A stretch of DNA of 64,000 bases from positions 1 to 64,000 of the forward strand of contig CAIWXQ010000018.1 of assembly GCA_903916675.1 (NCBI GenBank), read 5' to 3'. Origin of the DNA: an uncultured bacterium. Its GTDB lineage: Bacteria > Verrucomicrobiota > Kiritimatiellia > RFP12 > CAIWXQ01. Positions within the stretch are counted from its first letter, which is position 1, and each line of letters begins with the position of its first letter. The notes under the pieces were generated by a model. It was not told the DNA's origin. It searched no databases and saw only the letters and a program-made list of their open reading frames with translations. This document shows, one piece after another, positions 1 to 8,708 of this stretch. A program made the position numbers and the translations under genes.

Positions 1-1701
1 CAGGTTCAGCGTCCACGTCACCGTGTTCGTCGGCAGGTAGAAGCTCGCGTCAGCTGTCTCGCTGGCAATGACCGGGCCGAACGAAAGGGTGTAGGAGCTC
101 AGGCCGGAGACGCCGCTGATTGGCGAGCCGTTGCTGGTGATTGAGCCGACCTTCCAGTGCGTGCTGGCCGTGTAGGTGATGGAGGTGGTGTTCCCGTTCA
201 GCACCGTGATGTTGCCGGACGGATTCGCCGAGCCGCCCGTGAAGGAGGACGGCTGCGAGATGGTGTAGCTGTCGCGCATGAACGTGGCCTGCGCGGTCAT
301 GTTGTTGGTGACCGGGCCGAACGCCAGCGCGAAGGGCGACGCCTGGGCGCCGAGGCCTGTGCCGTTGGAGTTCACGCCGCTGATGTACGACCACGGGGCG
401 GCCGTGTAGTTGATCACCAGGTTGCTGCCGTTGAGAACGGGGATGGCGCCCACGTGGTCCGCGCCGCCCGCAGCGCCGGGCACGTTCGTCACGAGCGTCG
501 AGGTTACATAGTTGGTCGGCTGGTAGAAGGTGACGTGGTTGCTGATGGCCGCGGTGATGGAGGAGAGCGTCTGCGTGAAGACTGTGGCATTGGCGGCACC
601 CGCCACAGCAACGCCGTTGCTGGTCAGCGAGGCGATCTGGAACCACTGGTTGGCGGTATAGATGATCTGCGTGCTGGTGTTGTATAGCACGGGGATTTGG
701 GTGAACGGGGAAACGTTGCCGGGCCCGCCGTTGAAGTCCGTGCTGCCGCTGCCGGTCAGGGCGAGGGTCAGCTGGAAGGTCGAATTGGTGTCAGGCGAAA
801 AAACCGGTGCGGCCGTGGACACGACCAGGTCATCGATGAAGCCGGTGCCCTGGAACACGAGGGCGGTGAGATGCTTGTTGTTGGGAGTCTTCAGGGCGCC
901 GGAGGGGAACCATGTGCCCGTGGCGCTGGGGGACGGAAGCTGGTTGTTGGCCACGGCGTAGCCATTCCAGCCATCAGGGTACGCAAATCCGGTGCTATTG
1001 GTCAGCGGCGCGCCGTTGATATGGATCTGGAACATCTCGATATCACCCACATCCGGATACAGGGAGCCGCTGAAGGTTGCATCCAAGGTGATGGTCAGGC
1101 GATACCAGTTGGTCGGGTTGACAATGTACCCCGTGTTGATCAGGGCGTTGGAGACATACCCGCCGTAGATGGTTGCCACGCCGCAATAGATCTGCAGCAC
1201 ATTGTTGCTGTTGGCAAAAACAGCGGCCTTGATGCCATTCGCATTGTCGGTGTTGCCGGATGCGACGCAGGCACTGGGCGGATAGGGGCTGGGCACGAAC
1301 TGCACCATGGTGTCGACATAGGTCAGGTTGGTCGACAGGTCGAACCCGGTGCCGGTAAGGCCGCCGGTAAGGAATGAATTCGTCAGGGAAGCGCTGGTGG
1401 TGTTGATGCTGAGCGCATTGGTATGCGTTGCAGCCGGCAGCGGGTACCCGCAGGTGGCTAAGGCGCTGAAGGTGTAGGACGTGCTGATGATGGCTGACTT
1501 GTCGTAGAGGGTCGAATACCAGCCGTTCGAAATGGCGATGCTCACGTTTGTGTAGGTGTTGCCCCAGGGCGCCAGGTTCTCGAACGACTCCGCGTACGGA
1601 ACAGAGCTGAAGTCGGTTCTTGCCTGTGCCAACTCATTGCCGCCGGCCAGCAGGCCGAAAGCGAACACCGCCATGAGGAAGGACTTCCGTGTGGTGATCA
1701 T
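1..1701 (-). CDS. Secreted repeat protein with InlB-B-like repeats, C-terminus off the window
   Basis: The frame is open from an ATG at 1701 to the window edge: 567 codons, no stop, so the C-terminus is missing. An excellent ribosome site (GGAGGT, 3 bases before the ATG) fixes the start. The product begins with a signal peptide (MITTRKSFLMAVFAFGLLAG, cleavage probably after AQA). About 300 residues rich in Asn, Thr and Ser follow, of the kind seen in LamG-like beta-sandwich regions. Then come at least three repeats of roughly 80-90 residues carrying a pattern I/V-x-YTA-x-x-W-x-I-x-S-x-x-SNG and ending in A-x-F or A-x-FY. That pattern resembles the divergent InlB B-repeat family of bacterial surface proteins. 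The domain naming is by eye and is inference. It is probably a large cell-surface or secreted protein; no enzymatic motif is visible in the part present. Confidence 0.72.
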   Translation of the reverse strand, partial: MITTRKSFLMAVFAFGLLAGGNELAQARTDFSSVPYAESFENLAPWGNTYTNVSIAISNGWYSTLYDKSAIISTSYTFSALATCGYPLPAATHTNALSINTTSASLTNSFLTGGLTGTGFDLSTNLTYVDTMVQFVPSPYPPSACVASGNTDNANGIKAAVFANSNNVLQIYCGVATIYGGYVSNALINTGYIVNPTNWYRLTITLDATFSGSLYPDVGDIEMFQIHINGAPLTNSTGFAYPDGWNGYAVANNQLPSPSATGTWFPSGALKTPNNKHLTALVFQGTGFIDDLVVSTAAPVFSPDTNSTFQLTLALTGSGSTDFNGGPGNVSPFTQIPVLYNTSTQIIYTANQWFQIASLTSNGVAVAGAANATVFTQTLSSITAAISNHVTFYQPTNYVTSTLVTNVPGAAGGADHVGAIPVLNGSNLVINYTAAPWSYISGVNSNGTGLGAQASPFALAFGPVTNNMTAQATFMRDSYTISQPSSFTGGSANPSGNITVLNGNTTSITYTASTHWKVGSITSNGSPISGVSGLSSYTLSFGPVIASETADASFYLPTNTVTWTLNL

Positions 1702-2208
1702 GAGACCTCCGTATTCTAGTGCTGACAAAACACACCCCTCCCTGGAAACACTGCGCAGACCCGTCACAGCAAGGCAATACACCGCTGCGCCGCAACTCCT
1801 CCAGGGAAAGAATTCTCCTACACGGCAAAAAGATACTCCTGCGGAGGTGGTCTGGCAATAGTGTTTTCACCCCGAGAGGGATGAAAACACGCGCACGATT
1901 TTGCTTTACTCCCGAACGTCTTCACCCGCAACTCCGGACGCGAGGGTCTCTGCCTCCCACAACCGAGTGGACGTCCGGGTCTCTATCGGGTCAAGGTGAT
2001 CAGATGAACGGACAGCTGCGTGTGCGTGCCGTGATGCGGCGTTTTTTTGCGGCGCGGCAAGAGCCAATTTGCCCCCATTTCATTTCTAAGCGACAAAGAG
2101 TCTCTTTTGGAGAGTGGTTGTCGATATCTTAATCTCATGCGGTGCAGGAGATTGCGCAATATTTTCTTATTGGCACCGAACATGCTCCTACATAAACAGA
2201 GGTTTGCC
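1702..2208. other. Divergent intergenic region between the surface-protein gene and clpB
   Basis: About 500 bases without a convincing gene. The open frames across it have no ribosome site or recognisable product. It must hold the promoters of both flanking genes. No CIRCE operator (TTAGCACTC-N9-GAGTGCTAA) is visible. The notable element is the hairpin at 1861-1890. Confidence 0.5.
1861..1890. promoter_or_regulatory. 30-base hairpin with GAGA tetraloop upstream of clpB
   Basis: Arms GTGTTTTCA and TGAAAACAC (9 perfect pairs) are followed inwards by one C-A mismatch and three C-G pairs (CCC/GGG). They enclose the loop GAGA, a GNRA-type tetraloop on the + strand. There is no T-run on either side, so an intrinsic terminator is unlikely. 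It could be an operator for a dimeric regulator or an RNA structure in the clpB leader. Which one is inference. Confidence 0.45.
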
Positions 2209-4803
<2,595 letters not shown>

Positions 4804-4824
<21 letters not shown>

Positions 4825-4901
4825 GAATTACGAATTGGTGGCGCGGGAACGCCAGCTCCAGGCGTCCCATTCGTAATTCGTAATTTCTAATTCGTAATTA
4901 G
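4804..4901. repeat. GAATTAC heptad array with complementary arm (hairpin)
   Basis: The left arm has gaattac, gaattac, gaattaa, gaattac and a partial unit (4804-4836). The right arm has the complementary attcgta, attcgta, atttcta, attcgta, atta (4869-4900). Both run at an exact 7-base period, around a GC-rich centre. The left arm contains the clpB stop (TAA 4822-4824). The right arm contains the stop of the convergent esterase (TAG, 4889-4887). Confidence 0.88.
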
Positions 4902-5611
4902 TTTCTCCGCGCCCAGCCATTCCAGAACTTTCACGATCTGCGCGTCCCAGTAGTTCCATTCATGGATGCCGGGGCCTTCGGAATAGTCCACCTTCAGGCC
5001 GGCGCAATGGGCGTGGTTGCGGAAGGTCAGGTTGTCCTGATACAGGAAATCCTCCGTGCCGCACCACTGGTAGAGACGCGGCCGGGGTTTGCGCGAGCGC
5101 GCCAGTTTCGAAGCCAGGTGCAGCAGGTCGTTGTCTGTCCCCTTCGGGTTGCCGCCAAAGGCCAGTCGCAGCGTATTCCGCTGCTCGGCAGCCCATCGGC
5201 TGGTCATGTCCAGCGCGCCGGCTGGCTGAGCGCCAGCTTGAACGCGCCATAGCCGCCCATGGAAAGGCCGGCCACAAAATTCTCGGCGCGCCGCTCGGAC
5301 AGCGGAAAATACTGGCGCATGAGTTCCGGCAGCTCCTCGCTGACAAAGGTCCAGTATTGGTTGCCGTACTGCATGTCGGCGTAGATGCTGCGGTCCGCGG
5401 CCGGCATCACCACCGCCAGCCGGTAGGCGGCCGCATAGCGCTCGATGCTGGTCTGCCGCAGCCACGTGGTGTGGTCGTCGGACAGTCCGTGCAGCAGCCA
5501 GAGCGTGGCCAGCGGCCGCTTCGGATCCTTGCGCCGGTCCGGCAGGATCACGTGGGCCGAGCAGGAGAGCCGGAGTGTCTGGGAAGTGAAGTGCGCACAA
5601 AACAGGGCCAT
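4887..5611 (-). pseudogene. Esterase D / S-formylglutathione hydrolase-like esterase, frameshifted
   Basis: An alpha/beta-hydrolase esterase split over two frames. The first part starts at the ATG at 5611 (AAGGAG 6 bases upstream) and reads [13 protein letters not shown] through the nucleophile elbow [14 protein letters not shown], ending in ALSQPARWT near 5204. The second part lies in another frame, from about 5215 to the stop at 4887. It begins GALDMTSRW and carries the other catalytic residues: the Asp in CGTEDFLYQDN and the His in GIHEW. Homologues normally have roughly 8-12 residues between LALSQP and SGALDM that are absent here, so a short deletion, perhaps between CTCAGC-like repeats, probably broke the frame. 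The rest of both halves is intact, so the lesion is recent or a sequencing/assembly error. The terminal residues KLITN come from the repeat array at the gene end. Confidence 0.82.
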
Positions 5612-5635
5612 GGTTGTCTCCTTGTTGGGTAGAGA

Positions 5636-5785
5636 TCAGATTTCAGAGGTCAGAATTCAGAGGTCAGGACGCAGGATACAGGATACAGGATGCGGGATGC
5701 AGGATGCAGGATTTAGAATCATGCGGCAACGCCCCGTTCTGATCTCTGACCTCCGATCTCTGACCGCCGTCCTCAGTCCTCCGAC
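5636..5785. repeat. Compound heptad array (TCAGAGG, CAGGATG) with complementary arm
   Basis: Exact 7-base units: tcagatt, tcagagg, tcagaat, tcagagg, tcagg from 5636. A second motif follows at once: caggata twice, caggatg, cgggatg, caggatg, caggatt, tagaatc (5672-5720). The opposite arm (5738-5785) is again heptadic: tctgatc, tctgacc, tccgatc, tctgacc, gccgtcc, tcagtcc, and so on, complementary to the TCAGAGG part. It fills the space between the divergent esterase and radical-SAM genes. Confidence 0.88.
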
Positions 5786-5829
5786 TATTCCTCTTTCTCT
5801 CCCACCGATCTCCCGTTACGATTTCGGCC

Positions 5830-7716
5830 ATGGTATCCGACTCATTCCCTGCCGCCAAGCGGAAGACGCGCGTCCTGCTGATCACGCCGCCGTTGCTGCA
5901 GCCCAACGCGCCGTATCCGGCCACGGCCGTGCTGGCGGGGTTCCTGCAGGCGCACGGGTTCCGCGCCCCGCAGGCCGATCTTTCGCTGGCGCTGCTGCTG
6001 CGCCTGTTCTCCGCAGACGGCGTGAACCGGGCCGCGCGGATCGTCCGCCGCTGTTGCGCCCGCACACCTGCCACGCGCCATTTTCTGCGCCAGGCCGCAC
6101 GCTTCGCCTCCACCGTGGAGCCGGTGGTGGCCTTTCTGCAGGGGCGCAACGCCGCCACGGCTGCGCGCATCCTTGCCGGCAACTGGCTGCCGGAAGGGCC
6201 GAGGTTCCAGAGATCAGAGGTCGGCGATCAGAGGTCAGGGGATTCCGCCCGCCACAAGGCCAGCCTCTTTCTCGACGACCTGGCTGACGCCATCCGCGAC
6301 GGCGTGGATCCGCGATTCGGCTTTGCCCGCTACGCGGAGCACCTGGCTGTGACGGCCCCGCGCTTCGATCCGCTGCGGCGCGCGTTGGCCGCCCCTTCGA
6401 CGCTGGTGGACCGGATGCTGTACGAGCTGACGGATGCGGCGCTGGCAAAACATGACCCTGGGCTCGTCGCGCTCACCGTGCCATTTCCCGGCACGCTCTA
6501 CGGCGCGCTGCGCATCGCCCGCCGCATCCGCCGCACCTGCCCACAGGTCCGTATTGCGCTCGGCGGCGGCTACGTCAACACCGAGCTGCGCGAGCTCGAC
6601 GACCCGCGCCTGTTCGACTTCATCGACTATCTCTGCTTCGACGATGGCGAGGAGCCGCTGCTGGCTCTTGCGCGGACGCTCTCCGGTGAACCGGTCCCGC
6701 TTGTGCGCACATTTGTTCGTCGTCGAGGAATCGTGGTTCGGAGCCCGGAGCCCGGAGCCCGGAATCCGGAATCCGGAATCCGGATCCCGGCCTTCTCCGG
6801 TCTTCCGCTCGACCGCTACCTTTCGCTCGCCGAATCCACCAACCCCATGCACCGCCTCTGGTCCGACCGCTGCTGGCTGAAGCTGCCGCTGGCGCACGGC
6901 TGCTACTGGCACAAATGCCGGTTCTGCGACATTGCGCTCGACTACATCGGCCGCTACGTGCCGCCCCGGGCGGACGATGTCGTGCAGGCCATGACGACCC
7001 TGCGCCGCCGCACCGGCCTGAACGGCTTTCACTTCACGGACGAGGCGCTGTCGCCGGCGCTGCTGCGACAGATCTCCGCGCGCCTGCTGGCGCGCCGCAC
7101 GCGATGCGAGTGGTGGGGGAACGTCCGCCTTGAACGCGCCTTCACGCCGGAGCTGGCCGGACAAATGTCGCACGCCGGCTGCGTGGCTGTGACCGGCGGG
7201 CTGGAGTGCGCGCATGACCGGCTGCTGGCGCTGATGCAGAAGGGGATCACGCTGCGCGACGCCGCGCGCGCCTGCAAGGCCTTTGCTGACGCAAGGATCC
7301 TGGTGCACGCCTACCTGATGTACGGCTTTCCCACCCAGACGCTGCAGGAGACCATCGACGGCCTCGAGTACGTGCGGCAGCTTTTCGCCGCCGGCCTCGT
7401 GCAGTCCGCCTACTGGCATTGCTTTGCGCTCACCTGCCACAGCCCGATCGCCGTCACGCCGGCAGATTTTGGCATCCGCATCCGGGCGCCGCGCGTCACG
7501 CCCGGCCGCACCTTTGCGCGGAACGAACTGGCCTATGACATCCTGCCGGGACGCGATCGGATCTCGGCGCGCCAGCTCGTCCGAATCGGCGAGGGGCTGC
7601 GCCGCGCGACCTACAACTACCTGCACGGCGCCGGACTCGACGAGCCGGCCAACGCCTGGTTCCGCTTCGACGCACCTGATCCCACGCTGCCAGAGGATTT
7701 TGTGGCTCGGGCGTGA
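5830..7716 (+). CDS. Radical SAM protein with cobalamin-binding-like N-terminus
   Basis: A 628-residue radical-SAM enzyme. The N-terminus (TRVLLITPPLLQPNAPYPATAV) and the middle Rossmann-like segment (IALGGGYVN, FDDGEEPL) resemble the B12-binding module of class B radical-SAM proteins. The [4Fe-4S] cluster motif is CYWHKCRFC near residue 359. The downstream core (FHFTDEALSP, GGLECAHDRLLALMQKGI, YLMYGFPTQTLQETIDGLEYV) is typical of the SAM barrel. The substrate cannot be told. Two repeat insertions are read in frame: a TCAGAGG array giving QRSEVGDQRSGD (about 127-138) and a CGGAGCC/CGGAATC array giving RSPEPGARNPESGIRIP (about 304-320). Both fall in apparent linkers before the cluster domain. 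There is no clear ribosome site before the ATG at 5830, so the start is less certain than the gene. Confidence 0.85.
   Translation: MVSDSFPAAKRKTRVLLITPPLLQPNAPYPATAVLAGFLQAHGFRAPQADLSLALLLRLFSADGVNRAARIVRRCCARTPATRHFLRQAARFASTVEPVVAFLQGRNAATAARILAGNWLPEGPRFQRSEVGDQRSGDSARHKASLFLDDLADAIRDGVDPRFGFARYAEHLAVTAPRFDPLRRALAAPSTLVDRMLYELTDAALAKHDPGLVALTVPFPGTLYGALRIARRIRRTCPQVRIALGGGYVNTELRELDDPRLFDFIDYLCFDDGEEPLLALARTLSGEPVPLVRTFVRRRGIVVRSPEPGARNPESGIRIPAFSGLPLDRYLSLAESTNPMHRLWSDRCWLKLPLAHGCYWHKCRFCDIALDYIGRYVPPRADDVVQAMTTLRRRTGLNGFHFTDEALSPALLRQISARLLARRTRCEWWGNVRLERAFTPELAGQMSHAGCVAVTGGLECAHDRLLALMQKGITLRDAARACKAFADARILVHAYLMYGFPTQTLQETIDGLEYVRQLFAAGLVQSAYWHCFALTCHSPIAVTPADFGIRIRAPRVTPGRTFARNELAYDILPGRDRISARQLVRIGEGLRRATYNYLHGAGLDEPANAWFRFDAPDPTLPEDFVARA
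6214..6241 (+). repeat. In-frame TCAGAGG heptads inside the radical-SAM gene
   Basis: Four exact 7-base units (tcagagg, tcggcga, tcagagg, tcagggg), the same motif as the intergenic array at 5636-5668. The array is read through in frame. Confidence 0.85.
6739..6790 (+). repeat. In-frame CGGAGCC/CGGAATC heptads inside the radical-SAM gene
   Basis: Seven exact 7-base units: cggagcc three times, cggaatc three times, cggatcc once, then cgg. Block-wise conversion of the unit along the array suggests expansion by duplication of single units. Translated in frame as a Pro/Arg/Gly-rich linker. Confidence 0.9.
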
Positions 7717-7825
7717 GCGGCGGCGGTCGGTTCCGTATCCGGCCCAACGGCAGCGATCACCAGCCAGTCCTGGGACTGGTGCATTCCAGCGACCGGCCGC
7801 GGGTGCATCGCTTTGTTCGCGATTT

Positions 7826-8227
7826 TCATCCGCCCCGCATACAATCCCAAAATTGACGAGGGGTGACGATTCGTGTTCCTTGATAGTGGCCGAGCACAAG
7901 CAAATCTTTATCACCGGAGACAAGGAATGCCGCTTGGTTTGCTGCCGCGAGGCCAAGAAGGTGTAGATCGTCTGGATCGCGGCAGGCATTCGCTGGCACG
8001 CGTACAGCAGGCACGTCTTTCCCATTGTCTTTCAGCAGTTGGCAGAATTCCGTGACAACGGTCGGCGAAACCTTCAGTTTGGCGAGCAACTTGTTCCGAA
8101 CGTCTTGCATCAACTCATCTGACACGATGATCTCGTGTTCCTCCAGGCAGTACTCGACTACAGCCTCGCAAAGGCCACGACCGGCGATGGCTGAGATCAA
8201 CACGTTTGCGTCGAGCAAAACGTTCAT
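7826..8227 (-). CDS. PIN-domain ribonuclease toxin (VapC-like)
   Basis: A 133-residue PIN-domain protein, the expected length. It starts MNVLLDANVLISAIAGRG with the first catalytic Asp at residue 6. Further acidic residues sit in SDELMQDV, RDPDDLHLLGLA and SGDKDLLVLG, the usual metal-binding set. It resembles the COG1569-type toxin family, which cleaves RNA when free of antitoxin. Its ATG overlaps the stop of the upstream antitoxin by 4 bases (ATGA), so the pair is translationally coupled. The pair is AT-richer than the radical-SAM genes on each side, consistent with acquisition as a mobile addiction module; this is inference. Confidence 0.9.
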   Translation of the reverse strand: MNVLLDANVLISAIAGRGLCEAVVEYCLEEHEIIVSDELMQDVRNKLLAKLKVSPTVVTEFCQLLKDNGKDVPAVRVPANACRDPDDLHLLGLAAANQAAFLVSGDKDLLVLGHYQGTRIVTPRQFWDCMRGG

Positions 8228-8439
8228 GACAGTGCCTTGAAGACATCCTCATCGGTGACAAGACCCTGCGCTTCGGCAAAAGGCAATACTTTCCGTCGAA
8301 TGGCGCGGAAGCGCTGCACGGCAACATGACGCCGCAGGGATTCGCGGACAATATCGCTGACGGCTTTGTGTTCAAGCTTGCCCAGTCGCTGGACATCATC
8401 GCGAAGTCGCTCGGGCAATCGAATGGTCATCGTTGTCAT
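8224..8439 (-). CDS. Ribbon-helix-helix antitoxin (CopG-like)
   Basis: A 71-residue protein. Its first 40 residues (MTIRLPERLRDDVQRLGKL, then SDIVRESLRRHV) form a ribbon-helix-helix DNA-binding fold, as in CopG/VapB-type antitoxins. The C-terminal part should bind and block the PIN toxin encoded immediately downstream. GGAG lies 8 bases before the ATG at 8439. Such antitoxins commonly repress their own operon by binding the promoter, here just upstream of 8439. Confidence 0.88.
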   Translation of the reverse strand: MTTMTIRLPERLRDDVQRLGKLEHKAVSDIVRESLRRHVAVQRFRAIRRKVLPFAEAQGLVTDEDVFKALS

Positions 8440-8536
8440 GGTTTGATCTCCGTGTAAGACAATGTAGCACGATTGGTCTTGTTAGTCAAAGGTGATCGCC
8501 CAGTCAATCGTCAGGGCGTCAGCAGGTTGCCTAACG

Positions 8537-8652
8537 CATCGGGATCGGGGTCGCTATCGGGATCGGTATCGAAAAGCAGCTGTTTGTGCCACCGGATCAG
8601 CGGATTCAGCACAAGCGGTCGACCCCGATTCCGATACCGCCCCCGACTCCGA
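8537..8652. repeat. Hexad GGNATC hairpin upstream of the second radical-SAM gene
   Basis: The left arm (8537-8572) has 6-base units of the type gggatc, ggggtc, gctatc, gggatc, ggtatc. The right arm (8618-8652) has complementary units (gacccc, gattcc, gatacc, gcccccgactcc). A spacer of about 45 bases separates them. Nearly the same arms occur at 54409-54483, there also just upstream of a gene. Confidence 0.82.
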
Positions 8653-8708
8653 TCAAGACTCGGCGTGGAACCTTGACACCCGCCGCCGGACTCTTGACAC
8701 TGGGACGC

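Noticed and set aside
2047-2208. Upstream 54-codon extension of clpB
   Set aside because: Not similar to any Clp N-terminus; the ATG at 2209 matches the family and has a ribosome site.
1702-2208. CIRCE or sigma-32-type promoter before clpB
   Set aside because: Looked for TTAGCACTC/GAGTGCTAA and CTTGAA-like boxes; none convincing.
5636-5785. Heptad arrays as a CRISPR array
   Set aside because: Units are 7 bases with no spacers and the far arm is complementary, not a direct repeat; no cas gene is nearby.
8586-8708. Upstream extension of the second radical-SAM gene
   Set aside because: Encodes repeat-derived Pro/Ile/Thr residues from the hexad hairpin; the ATG at 8709 is more natural.
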